DNA of 64,000 bases, from contig NC_077229.1 in the NCBI RefSeq assembly GCF_027887165.1, positions 346,313,380-346,377,379 on the forward strand. Reading direction: 5' to 3'. Below, piece by piece: positions 11,282 through 22,144 of this stretch. Below the pieces are notes generated by a model that was not told the DNA's origin, did not search any database, and saw only the letters and a list, made by a program, of their open reading frames with translations. Every line of letters begins with the position of its first letter. Position 1 is the first letter of the stretch. A program made the position numbers and the translations under genes. Origin of the DNA: Monodelphis domestica. Lineage: Eukaryota > Chordata > Mammalia > Didelphimorphia > Didelphidae.

Positions 11282-11481
11282 AGGGGGTATCTGGGTAGCT
11301 CAAAGGGTAGAGTGCCAGGTCTGGAGTTGGGAGGTCCTGGTTTCAAATATGATTTTAGATACTTTCCATCTGGGTGACCCTGGGCAAGTCACAACCCCCC
11401 ATTTCCTAGCCCTTACTGCTCTTCTGCCTTGGAATCAATACACAGTATTAATTCTAAGACAGAAGGTAAGGGTTAAAAAAA
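11282..11481 (+). repeat. CORE/MIR-type marsupial SINE
   Basis: Complete consensus order: gggtagctcaaagggtagagtgccagg, ggaggtcctggtttcaaat (B box), gtgaccctgggcaagtcac, gaatcaatacacagtatt, aaggtaagggttaaaaaaa. Confidence 0.85.
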
Positions 11482-11869
11482 GTTCTTAGTTAGCTCTCAG
11501 AGAAACAAGCACAATTATAATAAGAAGATTGTGTACCTTTTACAGAGGATCCTTTGCCATGCTTGGATAGTAAACTCGTCGAAGGCAAGGTTCTTGGTTT
11601 AACTAAACTATGTGTTAGTTTCTCTTCCCTGTCCAATCTGAGCAAAAAGTACTCACGTTCCTGGTGCAGGAGTGCTTTATGACCATTAATAAAAGAACTG
11701 ATAGATGCAAAATAGAAAAAGCTGCTGATCAAACTTTAAACTGTATTGTCTTTCTTAATATCAAATCTAACTGATAAACATATTCATTACTCACTTTCTT
11801 AAGTCAGCGCCTGAGGGTTTATCATTCAAATGTGAAACTCAACCAAAAGGCAGGGAGATGATGAAGACA

Positions 11870-12035
11870 GACTGAGTCAGGACAACCAGCTTCTGACATT
11901 TAGGAATTATTTGATTCTAGCCAAGTCACTTAAGTCACTTTTAGGGCCTTAGTCAACATTCTAAGACTTAGAATTGCAGAACAGTTGTTGATTTGCATTG
12001 ATAGAATGAGTTCCTGGTCTAAACAACATTCAAAA
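11870..12035 (+). repeat. tRNA-derived SINE, second family
   Basis: It shares with the copy at 51766-51965 the tail (ctctaagact or ctaagactta, then gcagaacagttgttgat). The tRNA-like head is diverged. Confidence 0.55.
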
Positions 12036-12415
12036 ATTTTAAAGCATAAAGCACTTTTAGGTTTGGGGGAGACAAAAATGAAAAATGGCACAGTCTTTGT
12101 CCTCAAAGAACTTACATTTTATTGATAGCTTATTGGCATATACATTAAAAAGCATAACCCCAAATTAATTAACTAAATAAAATTTTTCAATTAAAAAATA
12201 AAAATAAAAAAGCATAACCCAAAGTTGGGGTATGAGAGTTCCAAAGAAAATTCTAGAAAAAATTAGGATGAAGAAATTATATATGAATCCAGATTTGATT
12301 TGGTCTTGAATCTCAATCATTCTATGGTCTCATTTACAGTGAAATCCTTTCTCCTATTAGAATAATTGTGGCAAAACAGAACTTGATGCAAAAAAAATGT
12401 TATTTGACATTAACA

Positions 12416-12677
12416 TGGGGGCATCTAGATAGCACAGTAGATACAACCCCAGACCTGGAGTCAGGAAGACATATCTTTCCAAGTTCAAATCTGGCCTCAG
12501 ATACTTACTATAAGTGTGACCTTGAGCAAGTCACTTAACATCAGTTGCCTTAGTTTCCTCATCTGTGAAATGAGCTGGAGAAGGAAATGGAAAACCACTC
12601 TAGGGTCTTTGCTGAGAAAATCCCAAATGTGGTCATGAAGAGTCAGACATGACTGAAATGACTGAACCAACAACAAT
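12416..12677 (+). repeat. CORE-SINE, long form
   Basis: ggggcatctagatagcacagtag, gagcaagtcacttaac, cctcatctgtgaaatgagctgg, and the 3' segment gagtcagacatgactgaaatgactgaa. It is the plus-strand counterpart of 3950-4216. Confidence 0.85.
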
Positions 12678-12689
12678 AAAAATGTGTAT

Positions 12690-13735
12690 GCGTGCGTGCA
12701 TGTAGATGAAGGTTAAATGAATGGAAAGTGCAGAGTCACATCCCATGTGCTTTCAGGAAGAGAAGACAGAGAGAACCAGAGAGTGCATTTCAGGTGTTCC
12801 CTGTGTGAATGCAGAGATGGTAAGTGTAACCTACAGTAGGTTTAGGGAACAGCAGGTCATCTAATTTGTCTGAAATAGTGTTCACAAAGAGAAAGAAATG
12901 CAGACTTCTTGAGACCACATGAAAGAGATAAAAAAGCTGTGAGCTAACTGTCAAGTCGTATGAACTTGTCTCTCTTACTATGAAATCTAAGCGATAAAGC
13001 CCCAAAGATTCATAATTCACCCTTGCTAAAGTTTCCCCTTCTCTATTTCATCCTCCTATAGAAAGGCTCTTAAACAAAAGTAGGTCACTAGATACAATCA
13101 AAAATTCAATTACTCAATGTTTATTCCAGAGTGACATCAAGCTATGATACTTATTATGAAGACTTGAGATACACAAGACATACCATCATGGTTATTTGGG
13201 GAGATCTGAACATCTCTCCATCTCTCCTTTAGCAGATTTTTCATTCTGACATCAGACATACAAAAAGAGCATTTCCACATACACATCAGAACAGAAAAGA
13301 GTTCCGTATATGAAATCATTCATCTCTATTTCATACTTCTTTCTTTTTTGAAAAAATTGTATATAATAAATTCTAGATTACTTCCAACACTGTGCTTCTC
13401 CATGCTTCCTTGTGATCTGATCTCCTGTTCTCTTCTATGTATTTTAAAAAAAGGTTTCATTATCCCTCTTTTTTCTTGTTATTACTATTTCTGACCATTC
13501 TCTCCCATCAAAACTATTCCCTCCATTAAAGATTTAGAGAATGAACAAATTAAAAACCACAAACCTTTATAACAAATAAATATAGGAAAGCAAATGAAAT
13601 CTATAGAGTTGTTTTGCCTCCAAATATGTGTCTCTTTCTGCATCTGGAGTCTATCACCTATCTGCCTCTGTCCAGAAGCAGGGGACATATTCATCATCAG
13701 TCCTTTGGAGACATGGTTGGTCAATGTCATTGCTT
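12690..13735. other. Intergenic DNA, no recognised feature
   Basis: AT-rich, with several short chance open frames on the minus strand. No motif, splice pattern or repeat signature that I recognise. Confidence 0.4.
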
Positions 13736-13739
13736 AGAG

Positions 13740-13885
13740 TTCTTAAATCTTTCAAAGTTGTTTTTCTTTACCATTAAAAAAATGGTTCTGTTTTCACTCA
13801 CTTCATTTTGCATCAGCTCACAATCCCCAGGATTCTCTGAAATTATCTTTGTTTGGTCATTTCTTATGCTGAATAAAATTCCATT
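13740..13885 (-). mobile_element. L1 ORF2/3' UTR fragment
   Basis: Antisense L1 signature: tcattttgcatcagctcaca, ttctctgaaattatctttg, then tttcttatgctgaataaaattccattac, the reverse of the L1 ORF2 C-terminal MEYYC region. Confidence 0.6.
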
Positions 13886-13897
13886 ACATCTAAATCA

Positions 13898-14617
13898 GTC
13901 AATCAATAAACATGTATTAAATGACCATTATGTGCCAGGTATTGGGCTAAACTCTGGGGATATAAAGAGGCAAAAGACAATATTTGCCCACAAGGAGCTC
14001 ATAGTCTAATGCAAATATGTTTGCATTAATGAGATATGTATTGGATAAATAGTATATAATTAACAAAGGGAAGGCACTGGAATTAAGAAGGAATGGCAGG
14101 GGTGGAGCTAGGTGACTCAGTGGATAGTGCCAGGCCTGGAGGTGGGAGGTCCTGGGTTCAAATAGGACTTCAGACAATTTCTAGCTGTGTGATCCTGGGC
14201 AAGTCACGTAACCCCATTTGCCTAGCCCTTACTGCTCTTCTGCCTTGGAATGGATACTTAGTATAGATTCTAAGATAGAAGATAATAGTTTTTAAAAAGA
14301 GAAAGGGATTGCAGAAGGTTTCCTGTAAAGGAGATTTTAATTGAGATGCAAAAGTAGCCAAGGAAGTTAGTAGGAGGAGCTGAGAAGGGAGAGAATTCCA
14401 GGTTGGAGATAGCCAGAGAAAATGCCCAGAGCTAAGAGATCCAAGTATCTTGTCCCCAGAATATCCAGGAGGCTAGTTTCATTGGATCAAAGAACATATG
14501 TTGGAGAGTAAAGTGTAAAAAGACTGGAAAGGTAGAAGGGGACTGTTTTTGAGGGGCTTTGAATGAGAAACAGTACATTTTGTATTTGATTCTGGAAGCA
14601 AAGGGGAGCCACTGGAG

Positions 14618-14620
<3 letters not shown>
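13898..14620 (-). mobile_element. L2 LINE fragment interrupted by a SINE
   Basis: Antisense L2 3' end (accattatgtgccaggtattgggctaaactctggggat, aaggagctcatagtctaatg). It continues after the SINE at 14098-14303 with ggcaggaa-type body sequence (agccagagaaaatgcccagagc, ggggagccactggag), ending at the (TG)n tract. Confidence 0.75.
14098..14303 (+). repeat. CORE/MIR-type marsupial SINE inside L2
   Basis: ggagctaggtgactcagtgg, ggaggtcctgggttcaaat, gtgatcctgggcaagtcacg, then aagatagaagataatagtttttaaaaa. Confidence 0.85.

Positions 14621-14678
<58 letters not shown>
14621..14678. repeat. (TG)29 microsatellite
   Basis: Uninterrupted TG dinucleotide for 58 bases. It is the source of poly-Cys-Val and poly-Thr-His chance frames. 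Confidence 0.98.
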
Positions 14679-14680
<2 letters not shown>

Positions 14681-14734
14681 TTTGGAAAAGCACATTCATA
14701 TGCCACATTATCATATACCATATATACATTAACA

Positions 14735-14790
14735 ATGCATTTTTTTGTTCAGCCATTCCCCAATTGATGGGCACCCCCTTAGTTTCTGGT
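14735..14790 (-). mobile_element. Short L1 ORF2 fragment
   Basis: gttcagccattccccaattgatgggc is the reverse of the L1 C-terminal SIGEWLNK region also seen at 17651-17676. Confidence 0.65.
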
Positions 14791-15109
14791 TTGTCATTCC
14801 TTCCCTTCCCCTTTAATCTTCCTTTGAGTAACAGAAAACTTATATTCCTCAATGCTATTCCTTTCCTTCCTGTTAACTCCCATTTCCCTAATTTTGCTTA
14901 TTTTCTATTTGAGTTTTATGTATTTCTACATCAAATTGTGTGTTCAACCCTCCTTTATACATTTCAGGTAAGAGAGAGGCTTATCTTATGTGTATTCCTC
15001 CTCTCCTCTCTTGCTCCTTCATGTTTGAATATTCTTTTTTTCACCAGTTATGAGTATAACCTAGGGTTTGAGTCTGGTTCATTTGCATTAGATTTTCATC
15101 ATTGGTAGA

Positions 15110-16190
15110 GAAAAGGATTACTCAATGCTCCATGCATGATTGAGGGGGAGTTAGTGAGAGTTTCAGAAAAGAGACATATTTCTTTTTCTTTCAGTTTTTC
15201 TTTCAGGGGACACAATTAATCCCACCCCTTCTTCAAAGAGAGCCCCCTAGAGAGAGAGACAATGATTGGAAGGAAGCAGACATAAAGGAATTGATACTTC
15301 ATCATGTCCATGATTTCCAGTTTGCCACATTAAACACTTTGGGGAATTTCCTCTTGAGTGAGTTTGAGGCCTCTCTCTTGGTTGAACTGATATATCTCAT
15401 GCCCATGGCAACAATTCATTCAGACTATAAGCAGTCATCTTGACTTTTGTCTTGCCATTGGACTTCATTTCCTGAAAGTGAGGCTGATGACTGTGTAACT
15501 GCCTCACTTAAAATCTTATTTATGCTCTAGTCAAGAGACATCATGAGTCTACATCAAGCACAAAGAACAATCCATCCAGTATTTTCTAATCTGTATATCT
15601 TCTCTGATTTCTTCTGCTATTGGCAAGGATAAGTGAGTTAATTCACAGTTCACTATGTGATGGTCTTTGTGTAACTAGCATTTGAGAGTCAAACCTTCTG
15701 ATATAGTTGGAGGTATTCCTTTTCTAATAAAAGCTAGTAACCAGAAAATGTGATGTGAACCTAAACATCTTTTCCCCAGACTAGCACTGTTGAGGGGGAA
15801 GATATTCTGCCCATTTCTTCCTTTCTACATTAGTACATTTTTTTATTCTCTCCTTTCTTTCTCTTCTTCATAACCTTTGACAATTCACCCCAAGTCCTCT
15901 ATTTTTCTTATTTAACTGTCTCAATACCTTTTGAAGCCATTAAGACTCTGAAGGAAAACTTGTTTTTTCTTCCCCAGTTAGAATGTTAGCACAACATTAC
16001 CATATAGCCCTTTCTAAATGCTCAAATTTATCTTCCTACTATATTAAATTTTTTTCTTTCTTTTTTGCAGTTAAACATTCCTAATCAGCTCTGAACTTTC
16101 TCATTAGAATGCTTGAAAGTTCTCTACTCCATTAAAATTTCATTTTGTTTCCTGTAAGATCCGGTCCTGGTTCCCTCATCTCCCCACCCC
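15110..16190. other. Intergenic DNA, unassigned
   Basis: No convincing gene. It may contain diverged inverted L1 sequence, because fragments flank it on both sides, but I cannot align it by eye. Confidence 0.35.
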
Positions 16191-16199
16191 CCTTGGGCA

Positions 16200-16430
16200 T
16201 TCCTTTAAAATTACTCAATTTCTTTTTCTGACATTGGGTTATTTAAATAATCTGTTTCTTATTCTGGTAATTTGCATATTAAAAATTTTGTAAATATTTA
16301 TCCATTTCAATTAGGTTAACAGTTTTGTTGATAGATTATTAGGCAAAATAGTTTCTGATAGCTTCCTTTATTTCATCTTCAATTTCATGAATTATCTTTA
16401 TTTTAAATACAAAAATTTTGTTTTACTCTC
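16200..16430 (-). mobile_element. L1 ORF2 fragment, N-terminal RT region
   Basis: Reverse of the L1 stretch that is present on the plus strand at 35400-35530: attatttaaataatctgtttctt, taaatatttatccatttcaattag, ggcaaaatagtttctgatagcttcc. Confidence 0.65.
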
Positions 16431-16588
16431 CCTTTTAAAAATAATACTAGCTATTTATTAGGTTCCCCCCTCCAAACCAGCCACTAGTTTATTTAGAATT
16501 TTTTTGTTTTTTCTTTCAATTTTATTTTTTCTCTGTATTTTTTTCTTTAAAATTTGTGTTTTGTATTGTAAAAAGATCAAATATAATA

Positions 16589-16925
16589 CACTCTGCTACT
16601 AATAGCAATGCAATGATCAAGAACAATCCCAAGGAATTCATGAGAAAGAATGCTATCAACATCCAGAGAAAGAACTGTGGGGGTAGAAACACAGAAGAAA
16701 AACACATATTTGAGCACATGGTTGTATGGGTATCTGATTGGGGGTTTGGGTTTTAAAAGATCACTCTAATATAAATATAAATAATATGGAAATAGGTTTT
16801 GAGCAATAATACATGAATAACCCAGTGGAATTGCTTGTTAGCTTTGGGAGAGGGTAGGGAAGAGGGGGAGGGAGAGAACACAAATCACATAACCATGGGA
16901 AAATATTCTAAATAAATAAATAAGA
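16589..16925 (+). mobile_element. L1 3' UTR fragment
   Basis: aatgctatcaacatccagagaaagaactgtgg and ggaaataggttttgagcaataata to aaataaataaataag, matching the 3' UTR of the larger L1 at 37980-38315. Confidence 0.75.
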
Positions 16926-17108
16926 AATTGATGTTTTGTTTTTATATCATTTCCATTTTCAAATATTCCCTCCTCTCTCCTAATAACAATGAGGAAAAAG
17001 AAGAAAAATCAGTTTTATAAAACTAACTAATCCCTTAATACATATGCAACACAATAGGTGATGTTTATTGTTCACAGTCTTCTACCTCTCCAATAAAGAA
17101 AGTTGCAT

Positions 17109-17124
17109 CAAAGATTTTTTTCTT
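17109..17124. repeat. Target-site duplication (left) of the truncated L1
   Basis: 16-bp exact direct repeat of 18584-18599. Confidence 0.85.
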
Positions 17125-18583
17125 TTCTTTTTTATTTTAATATATTTTATTTGATCATTTCCAAGCATTATTCGTTAAAGACATAGATCATTTTCTTTTC
17201 CTCCCCCACCCCCACCCCCCATAGCCGACGCGTAAGTCCACTGGGCATTAGATGTTTTCTTGATTTGAACCCATTGCTTTGTTGATAGTATTTGCATTAG
17301 AGTGTTCATTTAAAGTCTATCCTCTGTCATGTCCCCTCAACCTCTGTATTCAGGCAGTTGCTTTTTCTCGGTGTTTCCACTCCCATAGTTTATCCTTTGC
17401 TTATGAATGGTGTTTTTTTCTCCTGGATCCCTGCAAGTTGTTCAGGGATATTACACCGCCACTAATGGAGAAGTCCATTACGTTCGATTATACCACAGTG
17501 TATTAGTCTCTGTGTACAATGTTCTCCTGGTTCTGCTCCTCTCGCTCTGCATCACTTCCTGGAGGTTGTTCCAGTCTCCATGGAACTTCTCCACTTTATT
17601 ATTCCTTTTAGCACAATAGTATTCCATCACCAACATATACCACAGTTTGTTCAGCCATTCCCCAATTGATGGGCATCCCCTCGTTTTCCAGTTTTGGGCC
17701 ACCACAAAGAGCGCAGCTATGAATATTTTTGTACAAGTCTTTGTGTCCATTATCTCTTTGGGGTACAGACCCAGCAGTGCTATGGCTGGGTCAAAGGATA
17801 GATATTAGCACCCTTTGGGCATAGTTCCAAATTGCCCTCCAGAATGGTTGGATCAGTTCACAGCTCCACCAGCAATGAATTAATGTCCCTACTTTGCCAC
17901 ATCCCCTCCAGCATTCATTACTTTCCTTTGCTGTTATGTTAGCCAATCTGCTAGGTGTGAGGTGATACCTCAGAGTTGTTTTGATTTGCATCTCTCTGAT
18001 TATTAGAGATTTAGAACACTTCTTCATGTGCTTGTTAATAGTTTTGATTTCTTTATCTGAGAACTGCCTATCCATTTCCCTTGCCCATTTATCAATTGGA
18101 GAATGGCTTGATTTTTTGTACAATTGATTTAGCTCATTATAAATATGAGTAATTAAACCTTTGTCAGAGGTTTCTATGAAGATTTTTTCCCAATTTGTTG
18201 TTTCCCTTCTGATTTTAGTTATATTGGTTTTGTTTGTACAAAAGCTTTTTAGTTTGATGTAGTCAAAATTATTTTACATTTTGTGATTCTTTCTATATCT
18301 TGCTTGGTTTTAAAGCCTTTCCCCTCCCAAAGGTCTGACATGTATACTATTCTGTGTTTACCCAATTTACTTATGGTTTCCTTCTTTATGTTTAAGTCAC
18401 TCACCCATTTTGAATTTATCTTGGTGTAGAGTGTGAGGTGTTGATCTATTCCTAGTCTCTCCCACACTGTCTTCCAATTTTCCCAGCAGTTTTTATCGAA
18501 TAGTGGATTTTTGTCCCAAAAGCTGGGATCTTTGGGTTTATCGTATACTGTCTTGCTGAGGTTGCTTTCCCCCAGTCTATTCC
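17125..18583 (-). mobile_element. 5'-truncated L1 (ORF2 C-terminus and 3' UTR), well preserved
   Basis: It is bracketed by an exact 16-bp duplication, caaagatttttttctt (17109-17124 and 18584-18599). On the minus strand the ORF2 C-terminus is readable in three pieces: 18249-18617 ([40 protein letters not shown]), 17791-18123 ([49 protein letters not shown]) and 17478-17750 ([20 protein letters not shown]). Only a few frameshifts separate them. The A-tail appears as plus-strand T-rich sequence near 17125. Confidence 0.9.
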
Positions 18584-18599
18584 CAAAGATTTTTTTCTT
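18584..18599. repeat. Target-site duplication (right) of the truncated L1
   Basis: Exact copy of 17109-17124. Confidence 0.85.
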
Positions 18600-18620
18600 A
18601 AAGGACAAGCTTGTCATTAC

Positions 18621-18753
18621 TGTCAGTCTGACTGATCAGAGTTTGACACAAGAGACAAGGAGACCAGAGGAAAGGTAGAGAGTCTCCTGAGTTTGGGCAC
18701 CATATGTCAGTCCAACTGATGAAGGTTTGACCCAAAAGACAAAGAGACCAGAG
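18621..18753. repeat. Duplicated 49-bp LTR terminus
   Basis: 18621-18669 and 18705-18753 align over 49 bases with 8 differences (tgtcagt...ctgat...gtttgac...gagaccagag). Both read as U5 ends on the minus strand. Confidence 0.8.
18685..18702 (-). promoter_or_regulatory. Retroviral primer-binding site, tRNA-Phe-like
   Basis: The 18 bases TGGTGCCCAAACTCAGGA, two nucleotides after the LTR end, agree at 15 of 18 positions with the complement of the 3' end of tRNA-Phe as I remember it. Two of the three differences fall at former CpG positions. Confidence 0.6.
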
Positions 18754-19613
18754 TAAGACAATACAGCAAGGTTTATTTGGAGCAGTAAGGGGGTGCAATG
18801 CTAAGAATATTAGCAAAAGGATCTTGGTGGGGGAGAAGCAGCAAGGGGGAGCCTGATGCCAGGAGAAGTGGCTGCAGAGGCGCACCTAAGTGGGGGAGAA
18901 ATAGAGTCTTATATATTTGGGGAAGGACAGGGATGTATAGGACAAGGCAACTTGGATTACCTATATTGTTTGTCTCTGGGGAAGGTGAGCTACTTGGGTT
19001 AACTTCATTGGATGTTCCTGAGGGGATTGGGGAGTTTCGGTCTTTGGAGATGGGAAAGTGATTCTCAGACCTGATGCTCAGTCATGCAGGGCAGACTGAG
19101 AAACAAAGTCCTGGTGTTCTGCCAGATATTGATGGAGTTCACAGGTATTGGTGGTGGTGGTAGTGTTAGTTTTGATGGATATTGGGGGAAGGGGGAGCTT
19201 TTTTGTCCCATACTATTTTATTCCCATTCTTTTCTTTGTATAAAAAAGAAAAAAAATAGAGGTAGAATATGGTGGTGGGATGGGGTTTGAGGAGGAGGCC
19301 ATGAGTCCAAGGGGGAATGGGTAATGTTTTTCCCTTGTCAAACTGCTTCCTGCTGAGAGGGGGCATAATGGGTTATTGGGTCTCTCCTAGTCCCATCTCC
19401 ATCCCTCAGCAGGTATTGATATTGGTGATGTCTGTAAGATATTAATACAGATTAGTATAACTTTTTTGAACACATAAGTTACAACATTCTTGTAGATAGA
19501 TTTCTCTACCCCATGTTCAGTGATTAAAACGTGGGGTAGGGTACAATTTCTTAGGTAAGTAGTGGAACATATTTGATTGCTACGCACATTCAAAATTCAG
19601 GGGCTTCAATTAC

Positions 19614-20600
19614 CAATTCATTTGATTGTTTGAGATATGGAATGACATATTAGACTGAAAACAGTCATATTCTACAAGTTGCCTTGTGCTCATATCTTCC
19701 ACTGGCCACTTGCTTTAATTATAGAAATTTGCTATGAAAGGAAGAATGCAGGGAAAGGATTATAATACTGTTTGACTTCAGGTAAGAGTTAAGAGTTATT
19801 ACTCAGTCATGCAGTAGCAATTGCATTTCACAGCCAGACACAGGAATAATCAGGTGGGATTCATATTAGTTAGAAGAGATCTCCTCTCAGCTACACAAAG
19901 ATTGTCCCTTCAACTTTTAGAACCTTCATCTGTGATAGTTCAGGATTACACTTCATCTGAGTACCTTGTGGCTTTTCTGGTGGATTATTGACAGACTGAT
20001 CAATGATCTATGAGACAACTATACCTGAATTCAAAACTCAGCAGTCCCCAGAGCTTTTACCTCAAATGGCAAATTAATTTAGAGCTAAAGATTTTCCAGG
20101 ATTTGCATTCACAATGAAGGTATTTGATTTCACAACTGTTACCTGATTCTCTTCTCTTCTCCTTTAATTATAACTCATCCTGAAAGACCATTATTATATT
20201 AGAAATCACTGCTGTATTATAAACAGACTTGTGCATCTCAGTAATCCATTTTCATTGTTTAGAAATTCCATAACTCAAACTTTTTCTTTTGCAAGAGCTA
20301 GAGAGTCAGAAAGGGGGTTAACGATTTTGCAGGGGATTCGATTTCCATTAGCCTTGATTAATGATGGCTTCAACTCCCAGTTTCTATACTGAGAGAAGAG
20401 GAAAATTCTTGGTTGGTTTCTCTTAGTTGCAAAACATTCATACCTTTTAACCTGAAGTCTTTTACTCAAAGGTGATTACAAATTTCTGTCTTAACTCTTA
20501 ATGTTCCTACTCCTGTCACAATCCAAATAAACTATTCTATCCTAAATTTACAGTTTCAAAAGTTTCTCCTTCTTAATGCTACTATCTGAGATGTGTAAAG
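19614..20600. other. Intergenic DNA without recognised genes
   Basis: AT-rich, with no long or motif-bearing frame. No repeat that I can name. Confidence 0.4.
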
Positions 20601-20614
20601 GAGCTTGTGAATAC

Positions 20615-20665
20615 TTCTTTAATAGTCATTCTTGGTCACCGAGAGACTACCACTACTACTACTAC
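20615..20665 (+). mobile_element. 51-bp 3'-terminal fragment of the RTE-like LINE with (ACT)n tail
   Basis: It shares ggtcaccgagagacta and its context with the 3' end of the element at 487-1728, then ends in ccactactactactac. A 7-bp direct repeat, tgaatac (20608-20614 and 20666-20672), brackets it. It is thus an extremely 5'-truncated insertion, and it shows that the family ends in a trinucleotide microsatellite. Confidence 0.7.
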
Positions 20666-21080
20666 TGAATACGTCTTGACTATGACAAATCTTAGTTCTT
20701 AATTGTTTCTTCACCTTCTGCTGGTCACAGAGCTTGTTTGGTACTAACAATACGCACAGTCTATAATGATTTCTGATGTCATATTTAGAACCTGAAAGCT
20801 TTCTAAGTGCAGTACACCTAAGAATTAAGATGTTACTTCCCAAACAACATCTGCACATTTTCTAATTTTGAGGTCGCCAAATCCATCATGGAAAAAGTGA
20901 AGTGAAGGGGAGTTTCTGCTAAAGCAGAGGGAGAGGGATCAGAGGAAATTGAGGAAGGCAGATGAGACAGGCACAGTCATTGTTCCTGATGTAGCAGGAT
21001 GGGGGAATGGCATGAGGTGAGCCAGGGAGAGAAGGTGGGACAAGTGCTGGCAGAGGGAATAGATAATAGATAGATTGTGG

Positions 21081-21178
<98 letters not shown>

Positions 21179-21183
21179 CTCTC
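21081..21183. repeat. (TC)n microsatellite
   Basis: About 92 bases of perfect TC dinucleotide (21082-21174), then tcctctctctc. It produces a long poly-Arg-Glu chance frame on the minus strand. Confidence 0.98.
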
Positions 21184-21289
21184 AGATGTCTCTTTTTCTC
21201 CAAAGCTTATGAACTGACTGATGGAAGTACCAAGTCACTGGAGTCATCATTCCACCAAATTAGGAGTCCCACCTAAGCAGTGACCCAGG

Positions 21290-21530
21290 TGAGGAAAAAG
21301 AACATTGAATTGGGAATCATATGTCCTGAATATAAGTCCTAGCATTATCATTTATTGGTTATGTGACTTGGAGCAATATAATTAGCTTTTCTGAGTCTCA
21401 ATTTTATCTTCTGTAAAGTAGAGATAATTTTGATACCACAGGATTGTTGTGAGGACCAAATTTGGTAATGTTAAAGTATTTTGTAACCAGATGCTACTTG
21501 ATAAATGTTACTGTTATTATTTAAATAAAG
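21290..21530 (+). repeat. MIR-like SINE
   Basis: gttatgtgacttggagcaa, gagtctcaattttatcttctgtaaagtagag, ggattgttgtgaggaccaaat, then a tgatgaatgtta-like end. Confidence 0.7.
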
Positions 21531-21639
21531 TTGTTCTTTTTGGGGAAAAAAGGTATTTATTATACTTTTAGCAGTATGGTAGTCCATGAACCTAAGGTTT
21601 TATGGTCATATTTTTAAAAGGAGTAGCACAAAATCATAG

Positions 21640-21800
21640 GTCTTTCGGGAAGGACCACAGAGGTAATTTTCCTCTCACCTTACAGATGAGAAAACTGAGT
21701 CTTAGGGAAGTTAGATGACTTGTCCAAGGTCATTTAGATAAACATCAGTGGGAGGGTTGTATCCAAGTTCTTTGACTCCAGAGCTAGATTATGTAGCACA
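21640..21800 (-). repeat. MIR-like SINE fragment
   Basis: Reverse MIR core: cttacagatgagaaaactgagtctta, gatgacttgtccaaggtcat. Confidence 0.65.
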
Positions 21801-21889
21801 ATTATTTTTTTCATTTCAAATTTGGGAGGCAGTATAATGCAATGAAAAGCGTATTAATTAGAAAGAGATATGTGATGTTTGGCTCTATC

Positions 21890-22078
21890 AAAAGGAAAAA
21901 AGAAAAGGAAATAAGGGTGGGAAGAATGGAGAAAGGAGGGAAGGAAGGAAAGGAGGGAGAGGGAGGGAAGAATGGAGGGGAGGAAGGGAAGAAAAGAGGG
22001 ATAGTAGAGAAGCGAGGGAAGGGAGGAAAGGAGGGGGGCAGGGAAAAGGGAAGAAGGAAGGGATGGAGAGAGGAGAAC
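21890..22078. repeat. Polypurine tract (GA/GGAA-rich)
   Basis: Nearly 190 bases almost all A and G (for example ggaaggaaaggagggagaggg), with few pyrimidines. Confidence 0.9.
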
Positions 22079-22144
22079 CCTTCTATGCTCCCTTGGCTGG
22101 TAGTAATGGAGTCCTTCTCAAAATTGTTTGAGCCTTCTTCCACA

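Larger units (their letters stand above)
18621..19608 (-). mobile_element. Endogenous retrovirus remnant: LTR, primer-binding site, second LTR tail
   Basis: Read on the minus strand, an LTR (about 19608 to 18705) ends ...GGACTGACA and is followed after two bases by a primer-binding-site-like 18-mer. A second copy of the U5 end (18621-18669) comes 15 nt later. The LTR carries a TATA-like AATATATAAGAC (about 18908-18919) and AATAAA within CTCCAAATAAACCTTGC (about 18769-18785). Internal genes are deleted. A 5-bp attac flanks both proposed ends (18616-18620 and 19609-19613), so the left LTR limit at 19608 is suggestive only. Confidence 0.7.

Noticed and set aside
14432-15108. Frames rich in Thr-His or Cys-Val repeats
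   Set aside because: They arise from the (TG)n tract at 14621-14678 and flanking L1/L2 debris.
20919-21203. Minus-strand frame encoding a long Arg-Glu repeat
   Set aside because: It is a translation of the (TC)n microsatellite with no other support.
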